Translations under genes and position numbers: made by a program | Part shown: positions 16,574 to 24,238 of the stretch, piece by piece | Layout: each line of letters opens with the position of its first letter | How positions within the stretch are numbered: position 1 is the first letter of the stretch | Source: Streptomyces spiroverticillatus | GTDB taxonomy: Bacteria; Actinomycetota; Actinomycetes; Streptomycetales; Streptomycetaceae | DNA: 64,000 nucleotides | NCBI GenBank assembly: GCA_014650415.1 | Contig: BMUX01000005.1 | Coordinates: forward strand, 310,001-374,000 | Reading direction: 5' to 3' | The notes under the pieces: generated by a model | The model's database searches: none | What the model was told of the DNA's origin: nothing | What the model saw: only the letters and a program-made list of their open reading frames with translations

Positions 16574-16610
16574 CGAACGCCCGGAGACGCCTTCGCGCTC
16601 CGGGCGTTCG
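16574..16610. terminator. Bidirectional hairpin terminator
   Basis: A 13-bp perfect stem: CGAACGCCCGGAG (16574-16586) pairs with CTCCGGGCGTTCG (16598-16610), with an 11-nt loop. It lies between the convergent LeuE-type exporter and methyltransferase genes, and can serve both. Confidence 0.75.
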
Positions 16611-16640
16611 CCGTGTGTCCGTGACGCCATACGTCCGGAG

Positions 16641-17633
16641 TTACGGCTTCCGGGCCACCCACAGCGTCCTCGACGTCACGACCGTGAGGTCGTCACGGTG
16701 CAGGATGTTCTGCGGCCCCTCCTGGTCGAGGAGCGCGGCGAGCGCGGCAAGGTCTTCGGCGCCGAGCAGTTCGGCAAGGCGGTCCCGCAGCCGCTGCAAG
16801 GTGGCCTGCGCGTACCTCCCCGTGGCGGCGGGCAGCGGTGCGGACAGCCGGATGTCGAAACGCCGCTCCGTCTCGACGGCGAACCCGGCGGCCGCCAGCC
16901 GCTCCCCCCAGTCGGCGCCGAGGTGCGGCACCGCCTCGGCGTGCTGGTCCGCGACGGCCGCGTACAACCGCTCCTCCAGCCCAGGCCTGCCGAGCGCGAC
17001 CTCCAGCTCCTCGGAGAGGAACCGTGGAAACGGGGAGGCGTCCATTTCCGCCACCGCCAGCAGCCCACCGGGCCGCAGCGTCGCCAACAGATCCGCGAGC
17101 GTACGCTCCGGGTCGCTCAGGTGGTGCAGCGACGCGGAGGCCCACACCAGGTCGACGGGTCCGAGGCCCTCGGGCCAGGCGGTGTCCAGATCGGCTTGTA
17201 CGGTACGGACCCGGTCCTCGGCGACACCGGCCGCGGCCACCTTGGCGGTGACGCGCCGCAGCATCTCCTCGGAGAGGTCGACGGCGGTGACCTCGGCCCC
17301 CTTGAACTGCTGGAGCAGCGCAAGCGTGCCGGTACCGGTGCCGCTGCCCAGGTCGAGAATGCGGTGCGGCGGCGCGTCGGCGGTCAACTCGGCAAGCAGA
17401 CCGGTGACCTCGGCGAGGTAGGAGTGCAGGACCTCGGCGTCGAGGTCGAGGACTTCGGCGAGCGCGGCCTCATCGGCCTCGGAGTGCCCGCCGTGCCCGT
17501 CGTGTCCGGCACCGTACTCATGACCGGCACGATGCTCGTGACCGTGCCCGGCATCTTGCCCCGAGTGCCCAGCACCGTGCCCGTGCCCATGTCCGTGCGC
17601 CTGGTTCCCCGGGGCCCCATTCTGCTGCGCCAT
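16641..17633 (-). CDS. SAM-dependent methyltransferase with a His-rich N-terminus
   Basis: 330 residues. The class I methyltransferase core starts near residue 85 with motif I ILDLGSGTGTGTLAL, acidic motif II VTAVDLSEEML, and VDLVWASASLHHL. The first ~50 residues are extremely His/Gly-rich (HGHGHGHGAGH, HGHEHRAGHEYGAGH), like metal-binding tails of nickel or zinc chaperones, and rarely seen on methyltransferases. Substrate unknown; the ubiquinone/methyltransf_25 type is general. It is divergent from an XRE-cupin regulator whose start overlaps a palindrome, so control by it is likely. Confidence 0.87.
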   Translation of the reverse strand: MAQQNGAPGNQAHGHGHGHGAGHSGQDAGHGHEHRAGHEYGAGHDGHGGHSEADEAALAEVLDLDAEVLHSYLAEVTGLLAELTADAPPHRILDLGSGTGTGTLALLQQFKGAEVTAVDLSEEMLRRVTAKVAAAGVAEDRVRTVQADLDTAWPEGLGPVDLVWASASLHHLSDPERTLADLLATLRPGGLLAVAEMDASPFPRFLSEELEVALGRPGLEERLYAAVADQHAEAVPHLGADWGERLAAAGFAVETERRFDIRLSAPLPAATGRYAQATLQRLRDRLAELLGAEDLAALAALLDQEGPQNILHRDDLTVVTSRTLWVARKP

Positions 17634-17690
17634 CCGACCTGCTCCCGACTCTTCGTTGCGGCTCCCCGTGCTTCCGACGGTACGCCAGGC

Positions 17691-17727
17691 TTGCGCACCC
17701 GGCATACAATCTTGCGCATGACGCAAG
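17691..17727. promoter_or_regulatory. Palindrome over the start codon plus -10 element of the XRE-cupin gene
   Basis: CTTGCG (17711-17716) and CGCAAG (17722-17727) flank the ATG start codon (17718) as a perfect 6-bp-arm dyad. A further TTGCGCA copy is at 17691-17697. TACAAT (17705-17710) is an excellent -10 placed so that transcription would begin at the ATG, giving a leaderless mRNA. Repeated TTGCGCA elements over the promoter suggest autorepression by the XRE-cupin protein. Confidence 0.55.
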
Positions 17728-18296
17728 ACGGAGAACTCGACAACCTGGTCCGCAAGAGGATCAGGGGCCTGCGCCTGGCCAAGGGCTGGTCCCTGGACGA
17801 GCTCGCCACCCGCTGCTACCTGAGCCCGTCCACGCTGAGCCGCATCGAAACGGGCCACCGCCGGATCGCCCTCGACCAGCTCGCCCCGATCGCCCGCGCG
17901 CTGGGAACCTCCCTCGACCAGCTCGTGGAGACGGTCGCGGACGACGACGTGGTGATCCGCCCGCAGCGCGACGAGGCGCACGGCCGAACCACCTGGCTGC
18001 TGAGCCGGGAACCGGGCCCCCAGGGCATGAGCGTGGCCCGCATGCGCCTCACCAAACCGGCCCCGCGGAGCAGCGCGGAATCCCAGCGGGTCCACCCCGG
18101 CAAGGACTGGTTCACCGTGCTGTCCGGCACGGTGGAACTCCTCCTCGGTGACCGGACGATCCTGGTCGAGGCAGGTGAGGCAGCGGAGTTCTCGACGATG
18201 ATCCCGCACGCGTTCGGCGCGTACGGCGGGCCCGCGGAAATGCTCTGCATCCTCGACCACGACGGCGAGCGCACCCATCTGCACCCGAAACCCTGA
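17718..18296 (+). CDS. XRE-family regulator with C-terminal cupin
   Basis: 192 residues. The N-terminal HTH_3 domain is IRGLRLAKGWSLDELATRCYLSPSTLSRIETGHRRI, and the C-terminal cupin_2 barrel includes HPGKDWFTVLSGTVELLLGD and AEFSTMIPHAFGAYGGPAEML. This PuuR-like architecture senses small ligands or metals through the cupin. It is divergent from the His-rich methyltransferase, and the two probably form a regulator-target pair. The start codon lies within a dyad and directly behind a TACAAT -10, implying leaderless translation. The next gene follows 14 bp later. Confidence 0.9.
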   Translation: MTQDGELDNLVRKRIRGLRLAKGWSLDELATRCYLSPSTLSRIETGHRRIALDQLAPIARALGTSLDQLVETVADDDVVIRPQRDEAHGRTTWLLSREPGPQGMSVARMRLTKPAPRSSAESQRVHPGKDWFTVLSGTVELLLGDRTILVEAGEAAEFSTMIPHAFGAYGGPAEMLCILDHDGERTHLHPKP

Positions 18297-18310
18297 AAGG
18301 AACAGCCGCG

Positions 18311-18757
18311 TTGCCCACCCGCCCGGCAGTCCCCCGGAAGAAACCCGTCCTGCTGGCCCTCCTGCTCCTGGGGTTCGCGCTCTGGATCACCGGAATCTGC
18401 GTCTCCATCGCCCACGAACCCCCGGAGGGCTCCCCGTCGGCCGACACCCTGCGCACGGACCTCACCGAAGCCGTACGGGACCGGGACGCCGACCGCCTCC
18501 AGAACCTCTTCGCCCCGGACACGGTCGGCGACGACTACGCGGAAACCCTCCTGCCCCGCCTCACCGACGCGGGCGTGACCAATCCCCCGGCGACACGACA
18601 AGCAGCCGCCGACGGCGATTTCCTCCACCTGAAAATCCACCCGAAGGCCACCGCCCCCGACGGCCGCCCTACCTGCCTGACCTGGCAGGTCACGCAGGCG
18701 GACGACCGCTGGTACGCCGACGGAGTCCTCCCGCTCACCCCTCCGGCCTGCCCTTAG
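18311..18757 (+). CDS. Small single-pass membrane or secreted protein
   Basis: 148 residues starting at a TTG, chosen because AAAGGAA stands at good distance upstream. A basic N-terminus (MPTRPAVPRKK) and one hydrophobic helix (about 13-33) suggest an anchored protein with an external ~110-residue domain containing NTF2-like features (LTEAVRDRDADRLQNLFAP) and a terminal Cys pair (PTCLTW, PPACP). Probably cotranscribed with the XRE-cupin gene 14 bp upstream. Function unknown. Confidence 0.7.
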   Translation: MPTRPAVPRKKPVLLALLLLGFALWITGICVSIAHEPPEGSPSADTLRTDLTEAVRDRDADRLQNLFAPDTVGDDYAETLLPRLTDAGVTNPPATRQAAADGDFLHLKIHPKATAPDGRPTCLTWQVTQADDRWYADGVLPLTPPACP

Positions 18758-19524
18758 CTCCCGCTCGGCCGCGCCGTCCGATGACGTACCCACACGTTCG
18801 GCTCGACGTACACCGCCCGATCGTGCTCCAAGGAGCACTGCACCGGCACGAGCGCCCCGGGAACCTCCACGTCCCCGTCCGCCTCGAAGGGCAGCCCGGT
18901 CCACTTCCGCCATTCGGCCAGCGAGCCGCTCACCGTCATCGACGCGGGCGCGACCTTCTGCACCGTGCCGCCCGCCTTGACGTGCACACGCAGCCACGGG
19001 TCGACGGGCAGCCCGTCCTCGCGCAACTCCTGTACGTACGAGGACATGGGCACCGTCGGACGCAGGTGCTTGGCGTTGGGGCGCACCGGTGCGAGCAGGG
19101 TGTCGTGCCCCTGCCCGCCGACGGCCCCGCGCATCGCGTCGAGCATGCGGTACGACAGCCCCCGGCCGAGATAAGCGGCGTCGATCGTGATTTCCAGCGC
19201 ACTGGCGACCGTCGGCAGGTTCCCCAGCCGCCGGTCGGCGAACGCCCACAGCAGCACCTGGTCCCAGCCCCCGTCGGGCGTTTCCTCACGACCGTCCAGC
19301 TCCGCGTTGAACGGCACACTGAACCCACGCGCGACAACGCGGTCCCCGTCCGTGGCGACCACGCAGTACTCCGGGAACTCCTCGACCACCCGCCCGAGCA
19401 GCGCGTTCACAACTGGCTCGTACGAGGTGAACTCCGGCCAGGTGTCGGCGATTTCGTACGCCCGTCCGATCAGTTCGGGACGCTCGGCGAATGGGCTGAT
19501 GCGAATGCTGTCGTTCTCGATCAC
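18754..19524 (-). CDS. GNAT-family N-acetyltransferase-like protein
   Basis: 256 residues. The region LEITIDAAYLGRGLSYRMLDAMRGAV resembles the acetyl-CoA-binding motif A (R/QxxGxG/A, here YLGRGLS), with the acceptor side unknown. It is longer than a minimal GNAT, with an extra C-terminal domain of ~80 residues. It overlaps the preceding convergent gene by 4 bp. Substrate cannot be inferred. Confidence 0.75.
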   Translation of the reverse strand: MIENDSIRISPFAERPELIGRAYEIADTWPEFTSYEPVVNALLGRVVEEFPEYCVVATDGDRVVARGFSVPFNAELDGREETPDGGWDQVLLWAFADRRLGNLPTVASALEITIDAAYLGRGLSYRMLDAMRGAVGGQGHDTLLAPVRPNAKHLRPTVPMSSYVQELREDGLPVDPWLRVHVKAGGTVQKVAPASMTVSGSLAEWRKWTGLPFEADGDVEVPGALVPVQCSLEHDRAVYVEPNVWVRHRTARPSGS

Positions 19525-19568
19525 GAACCGGATCCTCCCCTACCCGAACCGGCTTGACCAGCGGTTTT

Positions 19569-20051
19569 CTACCGCACGTCGTCCCACGCCATCGAGCTCA
19601 TCCGCCACCCGGTCGGCGTCCGGAGGAACTGGGTCGTCTTGCGGCCCGCCCCCTCGAACCACTCGCCGTCGCGGAAGCCGGACTTGCCGTACTCGCTGAA
19701 GCGGTGCGCGACCGCCCCGAAGATCTCGGTCCGCTCGGCGACCTCCCACTCCGAGAACTCCGTCAGCGTCCCGTCACCCAGCATCCGTTCCCGGGGAGCC
19801 ACGAAGCCGTCGAGGTCGTAGATCACGGGCTCGTCGCCGGCGTTGCTGATGATCATCCCCTCCGGGATGAACACCTCCCGTACGACGCCGACGTTCGCAC
19901 GCCGCCCTCCCCGGTTGTCGAACGCACCGAGGAAGACCTCCATCAGCCGGTCGAGTTCCGCCTTCACTCCGGCCACGCACTCCTCCGACGCCCCGGAGTC
20001 CAGAAACCACGCCGACTCGGATTCCGCTTCCCCCGCACACGACTCCAGCAC
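19569..20051 (-). CDS. SnoaL/DUF4440-like protein
   Basis: About 160 residues if the GTG at 20051 is used; internal starts near SEECVAGVKAEL would give ~135. The fold pattern fits the NTF2/SnoaL-like superfamily: an N-terminal helix (AELDRLMEVFLGAFDN), VFIPEGMIISNAGDEPVIYDLDGFVAPRERML, and a C-terminal strand with FLRTPTGWRMSSMAWDDVR. Such proteins are small cone-shaped enzymes or binding proteins. The role is unknown. The N-terminal boundary is the weak point. Confidence 0.6.
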   Translation of the reverse strand: MLESCAGEAESESAWFLDSGASEECVAGVKAELDRLMEVFLGAFDNRGGRRANVGVVREVFIPEGMIISNAGDEPVIYDLDGFVAPRERMLGDGTLTEFSEWEVAERTEIFGAVAHRFSEYGKSGFRDGEWFEGAGRKTTQFLRTPTGWRMSSMAWDDVR

Positions 20052-20154
20052 ACCCGACTCCCCACCCGAGGGCCGCGTCCAGCACGCGCCCACCGCGCCC
20101 GATGGTCGCCCACCACCGCCCCACGGACAAGCCCACCGCCGCGCGGAGCCGCCG

Positions 20155-20919
20155 TCAGACCGCCGCGCACTCCCGGTGTTCCACCGCCGCCGCCACGTCC
20201 AGCACCGTACGGGCGAGTGCTTGTGGGTCGGAGAGGGTCGAGAGGTGTCCCAGCCCCGGCCACACCGTGAGGCGACCGTCGCGGCAGGCGTTGAGGAAGG
20301 CGCGTTCGTCGCTGCGGAAGGGGTCCCGGGAGCCGTTGACCAGCCAGACCGGACCGGGATATTCGGCGAGCAGGGCAACCGGGTCCGTGCTGGTGATGGC
20401 GTCCGCCACGTCGCCCATGACCTCGCAGGACAGCCCGCCCGCACTCATGGCCGCCGCCGCGGGCGCGGGGAGGATGCGCCTGAAGCCCCGGACGCTGAGC
20501 CACTCGGCCGTATCGGGATACCGGGCCCCGAGGTGGAACTGCCCGCGGAAGAGCGACGCGTACACACCACGGGGCCTGACCGTGCACCCGAGGGCCAGCA
20601 CGCCCGCCACCCGCTCGGGACAGCGGGCCGCAGCGGCGATGGAGACGTACCCGCCCGTGGAGAGGCCCACGAGCAGGGCCCTGCCGCCGAGTTCGTCGAC
20701 AGCTTCGGCCACCGCGTCGACGGCGGCGTCCATGGTGAAGCGCTCCCCGCGTCGGCGCCCGTGACCGGGCAGATCGGGTGCGACCGTCCGGCGGTGCCCG
20801 CTGCGGGTGTCGACGGCCTCCCTGACGGGCTGCCACATCGTGCCGCTGACGCGGACACCGTGCAGGAAGACAAGAGGCAACGCCGATGCGTTGGATTCCA
20901 TGGCTTCGTTGGGTTCCAT
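20155..20919 (-). CDS. Alpha/beta hydrolase
   Basis: 254 residues with the fold landmarks LVFLHGVRVSG (oxyanion HG), nucleophile elbow GLSTGGYVS, the acid strand VWLVNGSRDPF, and a catalytic His in PGLGHLSTLSD. The triad therefore looks intact. It belongs to the general alpha/beta hydrolase_1 group; the substrate is unknown. It is divergent from a TetR gene, and the 75-bp space contains a perfect 18-bp palindrome, so it is very probably the TetR target. An alternative start is ATG 20901. Confidence 0.88.
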   Translation of the reverse strand: MEPNEAMESNASALPLVFLHGVRVSGTMWQPVREAVDTRSGHRRTVAPDLPGHGRRRGERFTMDAAVDAVAEAVDELGGRALLVGLSTGGYVSIAAAARCPERVAGVLALGCTVRPRGVYASLFRGQFHLGARYPDTAEWLSVRGFRRILPAPAAAAMSAGGLSCEVMGDVADAITSTDPVALLAEYPGPVWLVNGSRDPFRSDERAFLNACRDGRLTVWPGLGHLSTLSDPQALARTVLDVAAAVEHRECAAV

Positions 20920-20941
20920 GGCAAGAAGCTAACACCAAGTG

Positions 20942-20959
20942 CAACGCAACGTTGCGTTG
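20942..20959. promoter_or_regulatory. TetR operator: perfect 18-bp palindrome
   Basis: CAACGCAACGTTGCGTTG is a perfect palindrome with 9-bp arms and no spacer, centred between the divergent hydrolase (start 20919) and TetR (start 20995) genes. Position and symmetry fit an operator for the TetR dimer repressing both genes. Confidence 0.75.
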
Positions 20960-20994
20960 TTTTCGGGCTCTTTGCCTTGTTAGGCTCGACAGCC

Positions 20995-21621
20995 ATGAAC
21001 GCCGAACCGCACCCGCCCGCCGCCGGCACGGGACTCGCGCCCAAGAAGCGCATCAGCGCCCCCCGCAAATCCCAGGAGATCTTCGACGCCACACTCGATC
21101 TCCTCCGGGACAAGGGGTACGAGGGCCTGACCGTCGAAGGCGTCGCCGAGCGTGCCGGGGTCAACAAGACGACCCTCTACCGCTGGTGGCCCTCCAAGGG
21201 GGCACTCCTGGGTGCCGCCCTCGTCAACGGCACGCAACTGGGCTTCCCGCTCCCCGACACGGGCTCGCTCCAGGGCGACCTGGAGGCCGTCCTGGGTTCC
21301 GTCGTCAGCCTGCTCACCGCGCCCGCGGCCTCAGGAATCGCGATCGCCGCACTCGGCGCCATCACCCAGAGCCCCGAACTCGCCGCCCATGCACGGAGTT
21401 TCTTCGCCGACCGGCTCGCCAAGGAACAGCCGATCCTCGACCGCGCGATCGCCCGCGGGGAGCTCTCCCCCGCGACGGACCCGGCTCTCCTGATGCACCT
21501 CATGGACATGCTCGCCGGGGCCGCCTGGCTGCGCGTCGCCTTCCGGCAGCTCCCGCTGGACAAGGAATTCGTCGCGCGTACGGTCCGCACCGCCCTGCAC
21601 GGCGCACTCGTGCGCCCGTAG
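20995..21621 (+). CDS. TetR family transcriptional regulator
   Basis: 208 residues. The HTH is clear: IFDATLDLLRDKGYEGLTVEGVAERAGVNKTTLYRWWPSKGALL. The C-terminal ligand domain is of the TetR_C_16-like type. It is divergent from the alpha/beta hydrolase and preceded by a perfect palindrome (20942-20959) at a distance suited to autorepression. The probable inducer is a hydrolase substrate (inference). Confidence 0.93.
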   Translation: MNAEPHPPAAGTGLAPKKRISAPRKSQEIFDATLDLLRDKGYEGLTVEGVAERAGVNKTTLYRWWPSKGALLGAALVNGTQLGFPLPDTGSLQGDLEAVLGSVVSLLTAPAASGIAIAALGAITQSPELAAHARSFFADRLAKEQPILDRAIARGELSPATDPALLMHLMDMLAGAAWLRVAFRQLPLDKEFVARTVRTALHGALVRP

Positions 21622-21663
21622 CAAGCCTCACGAAGCAGGCCCAACCGCACACAAGACGCAGGC

Positions 21664-21996
21664 TCAGGCGTTGCCGCCCTCCATCGCTTCCCTCAGCTTC
21701 GCCACCGTCGCGGCGGCCGCCGCCCGTTCGGTCGCGTCGTCGCTGGTCCGGGACCGCTCCTCGAGCAGTACGACCGCCGCTTCGAGCACTCCGACGTGCA
21801 CCGGGACCGTCCGTACGCCCGCGAGGGCCGCCCGCGCACGGTCCGCGGCGGAGTCCACGACGGTCCCGGGACCGGACGGGATCAGGGTCGAGACGCCACG
21901 TCCGAGCGCAGGACGGTCTCGGTCGCGAAACGGCTGCTGCGCCGGGGATGAGGTCACCCGGCCAGTTTCTCCCATCGGGACCCGCCCGGATCCCAC
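21664..21996 (-). CDS. Small hypothetical protein
   Basis: 110 residues from a GTG at 21996, or 103 from ATG 21975. The C-terminal half is Ala-rich and helical (VLEAAVVLLEERSRTSDDATERAAAAATVAKLREAMEGG), likely a coiled coil. No signal peptide or known domain. It lies between the TetR gene (convergent) and the small gene downstream of the helicase. Codon bias supports coding, but the function is unknown. Confidence 0.55.
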   Translation of the reverse strand: MGSGRVPMGETGRVTSSPAQQPFRDRDRPALGRGVSTLIPSGPGTVVDSAADRARAALAGVRTVPVHVGVLEAAVVLLEERSRTSDDATERAAAAATVAKLREAMEGGNA

Positions 21997-22053
21997 ACCG
22001 TCAACGCCTCAAACGCCACGCCGACGGGCACCGCGTCATGGCGTCATGCCGTC

Positions 22054-22437
22054 TCAGGGCATCGCTATGGCCGCGGCCGAAGCACCCTGCTGCGAGCGCG
22101 GCGTCTTCTCGCCGACCTTCTGCGGATCGATCGTGCGCGGGTCGACGGCCTCGCCGGGCGCGCCCTCCGCGTAGTAGCCGCCGGGGGCGGTGTCGCGGTC
22201 GTGCGGCAGCAGGAAGAAGACCCGGCGCTTGTGCAGACCGCTGTCGGGGTCGGCCTCGGCGTGCTCGTCCAGCTCTGTGTAGCCGACGAGACGGCCGTCC
22301 CGGGCGTACCGCGGCTTGCCGCGGCGGCGGGGTGTCTTGTCGAGAGCCTGACGCACGTAGTCGAGGTCGTCGGGGCTCTCCAGCCACACCACCGCATTCT
22401 CGTGGGCGAGATCGCTCTCGTTCAGTAGCGAGCTCAT
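22054..22437 (-). CDS. Hypothetical protein downstream of the primase-helicase operon
   Basis: 127 residues from ATG 22437, with AGGAGG about 12 nt upstream. It begins MSSLLNESDLAHENAVVW. The segment ESPDDLDYVRQALDK and the basic RRRGKPRYARDGR stretch suggest a small helical protein that could contact nucleic acid. It is transcribed in the same direction as the helicase, 157 bp behind it, so it may be a third gene of the replication module. Family not recognised. Confidence 0.6.
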   Translation of the reverse strand: MSSLLNESDLAHENAVVWLESPDDLDYVRQALDKTPRRRGKPRYARDGRLVGYTELDEHAEADPDSGLHKRRVFFLLPHDRDTAPGGYYAEGAPGEAVDPRTIDPQKVGEKTPRSQQGASAAAIAMP

Positions 22438-22594
22438 GGCTGAAGCCCCTCCTCGTTGTGTCCGGCCACGCACCGGCCTCGGTTTTCTCGCTCCGGGCCG
22501 GGTCCGTTCTTCGGGTCCCGTGTGTGCGTCTGCCCGGAGGCTCGGTACCCATCGTAAGGCTGCCCGCTGTCAAGGCACAGTGCACGAATGGGCG

Positions 22595-24238
22595 TCATGT
22601 GATTGCCGGGCCGTTCGAAACGCCGGAAACGGCCCCCGCGACCGCCGGATCGTCCTCGTCCGAGAGCAGGCCAAGACCCGGGTAGTACTTCTTTCCGCTG
22701 GACTTCATCATGTCGTTCGGCGATGCCAGACCGAGCTCCTGCCGGATGCGGCTGGCGAAAGAACGTGAGGTCGCGGGCCTGATTCCCTCACTGGCGTTGC
22801 ACCAGGTGCCGTACGCGGCATAGAGCACACCCTGCTCGACGCGGAGGTCGGAGAAGCGGTCGGGCCCGTTCGCGGTGGGCGGGCTCTTGACGCAGCACTC
22901 CTTGAGGAATCGGCCGATGTGGTCCTCGGTCGACTCGTACGCCTCGGTGGCCATACGTACGGAATCGGGACCTGTGAGCGGGTCCCGGGTCTCCAGGTAA
23001 CTCATCGCACCCTCGATGAGCCAGTGGAGGATGCCGGGGCCCTCGTCCCGTACGAGCTCGAAGGCCAGGTTGTCGATCTTGTGCTTGTTCGGCACCACGC
23101 GCTCGAACGGGATGAGGCGGATGCGCCGCCAGAAGGCGTGTCCGCCGGTGCCGACCTCGGGGCGGTGGTTGCCGAGGAGCCACAGCTTGTGGGTGGGCGC
23201 GAAGGAGAAGTAGTCCTGTCGCATTCGGCGAGCCTTGATGCGGTCGCCGCCGGTGAGGAGCTTGACCCGGGACTCGTCGAACTTGTCGTTGGGCTTGAGC
23301 TCGGAGCAGACCATGATGCGCCGGCCGTGCAGTTCGGTGAGCTCGGTGGAGTGCTCGGAGAACTTGCCCTTCTCCATCAGGAATCCGGGCGGGGCCGCGT
23401 CCGCGTAGTCGCCGAGGATCTGGATCATCACGTCGAGCAGCACGGACTTGCCGTTGGCGCCCGCGCCGAAGAGGAAGGGCAGGACCTGCGCGCCGACGTC
23501 CCCGGTGATCGAGTAGCCGAGCAGCAGGTGCAGGAACCGGATGGTCTCCAATCCCTTCTCGTCGTCGCCGAAGGTGTCGTGCAGGAACTTGTGCCAGCGC
23601 GGGGTGGGCATGTTCTCGGGGGCGACACTGGTGGCCCGCGAGTGCATGTCCTTGACCGGATCGGGCTTGTGCATGTCGCCGGTCTGGAGGTCCACGACCC
23701 CTTCCGGGGTGCACAGCGCGTATGCGTCGCCGTCCAGGACGTCCGGGTCGAGGGTGAGCGCGGGGGACGCCTTGGCCTGCGTGAGCAGGGCCTTCATGCC
23801 GGGCGTCGACATGGTGCGCTTGCGGTGGGCGTAGAGCTCACGGTCGCTGAAGAAGCCGCGCGGGTCCTGCGCGGGCATCTGCTCGGCCATGTCGCCCGCC
23901 GCCCACAGCGCGGCCTTCTCACCGCCGGTGCGCTTCCACCGGTACTGGTCCCAGGAGTACCAGCCCAGCCCCTCGACATGGCGGAACTGGTCGCCGTACA
24001 GCTGGGCGAACAGCTTGGCGTTCCCCCGGTCGGTGAGCATGTGCGGGAGCTGGCCGAGTGTGTCGTACGACTCGTGCACGGCCAGCGGTCCGGGCGCGGC
24101 GGCGTGGCCCGACACCTGTTGGGCGGGCAGCGCGGTGCTGGCGGTCGCGGTGTCCGAATCCGGTTCGGGAGCCGGGAATTCGAGCATCTGCTGAGCGGCG
24201 GCAGTGGCGTCGAAGCTCGTGCTCTCGGCGCTGCTCAT
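22595..24238 (-). CDS. D5-type SF3 helicase / phage-plasmid primase C-terminal protein
   Basis: 547 residues. A D5_N-like region occupies about 60-215, followed by a superfamily 3 helicase core: Walker A GAGANGKSVLL (about 258-268), Walker B GRRIMVCSEL, motif C-type sensor KLWLLGNHRPEV, and the Arg-rich HAFWRRIRLIPF. The C-terminal ~120 residues resemble the winged D5 DNA-binding tail. SF3 helicases of this group unwind origins in phages and plasmids. The ATG overlaps the stop of the PrimPol gene by 4 nt (ATGA), so primase and helicase are made together, a typical autonomous replication pair. Confidence 0.92.
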   Translation of the reverse strand: MSSAESTSFDATAAAQQMLEFPAPEPDSDTATASTALPAQQVSGHAAAPGPLAVHESYDTLGQLPHMLTDRGNAKLFAQLYGDQFRHVEGLGWYSWDQYRWKRTGGEKAALWAAGDMAEQMPAQDPRGFFSDRELYAHRKRTMSTPGMKALLTQAKASPALTLDPDVLDGDAYALCTPEGVVDLQTGDMHKPDPVKDMHSRATSVAPENMPTPRWHKFLHDTFGDDEKGLETIRFLHLLLGYSITGDVGAQVLPFLFGAGANGKSVLLDVMIQILGDYADAAPPGFLMEKGKFSEHSTELTELHGRRIMVCSELKPNDKFDESRVKLLTGGDRIKARRMRQDYFSFAPTHKLWLLGNHRPEVGTGGHAFWRRIRLIPFERVVPNKHKIDNLAFELVRDEGPGILHWLIEGAMSYLETRDPLTGPDSVRMATEAYESTEDHIGRFLKECCVKSPPTANGPDRFSDLRVEQGVLYAAYGTWCNASEGIRPATSRSFASRIRQELGLASPNDMMKSSGKKYYPGLGLLSDEDDPAVAGAVSGVSNGPAIT

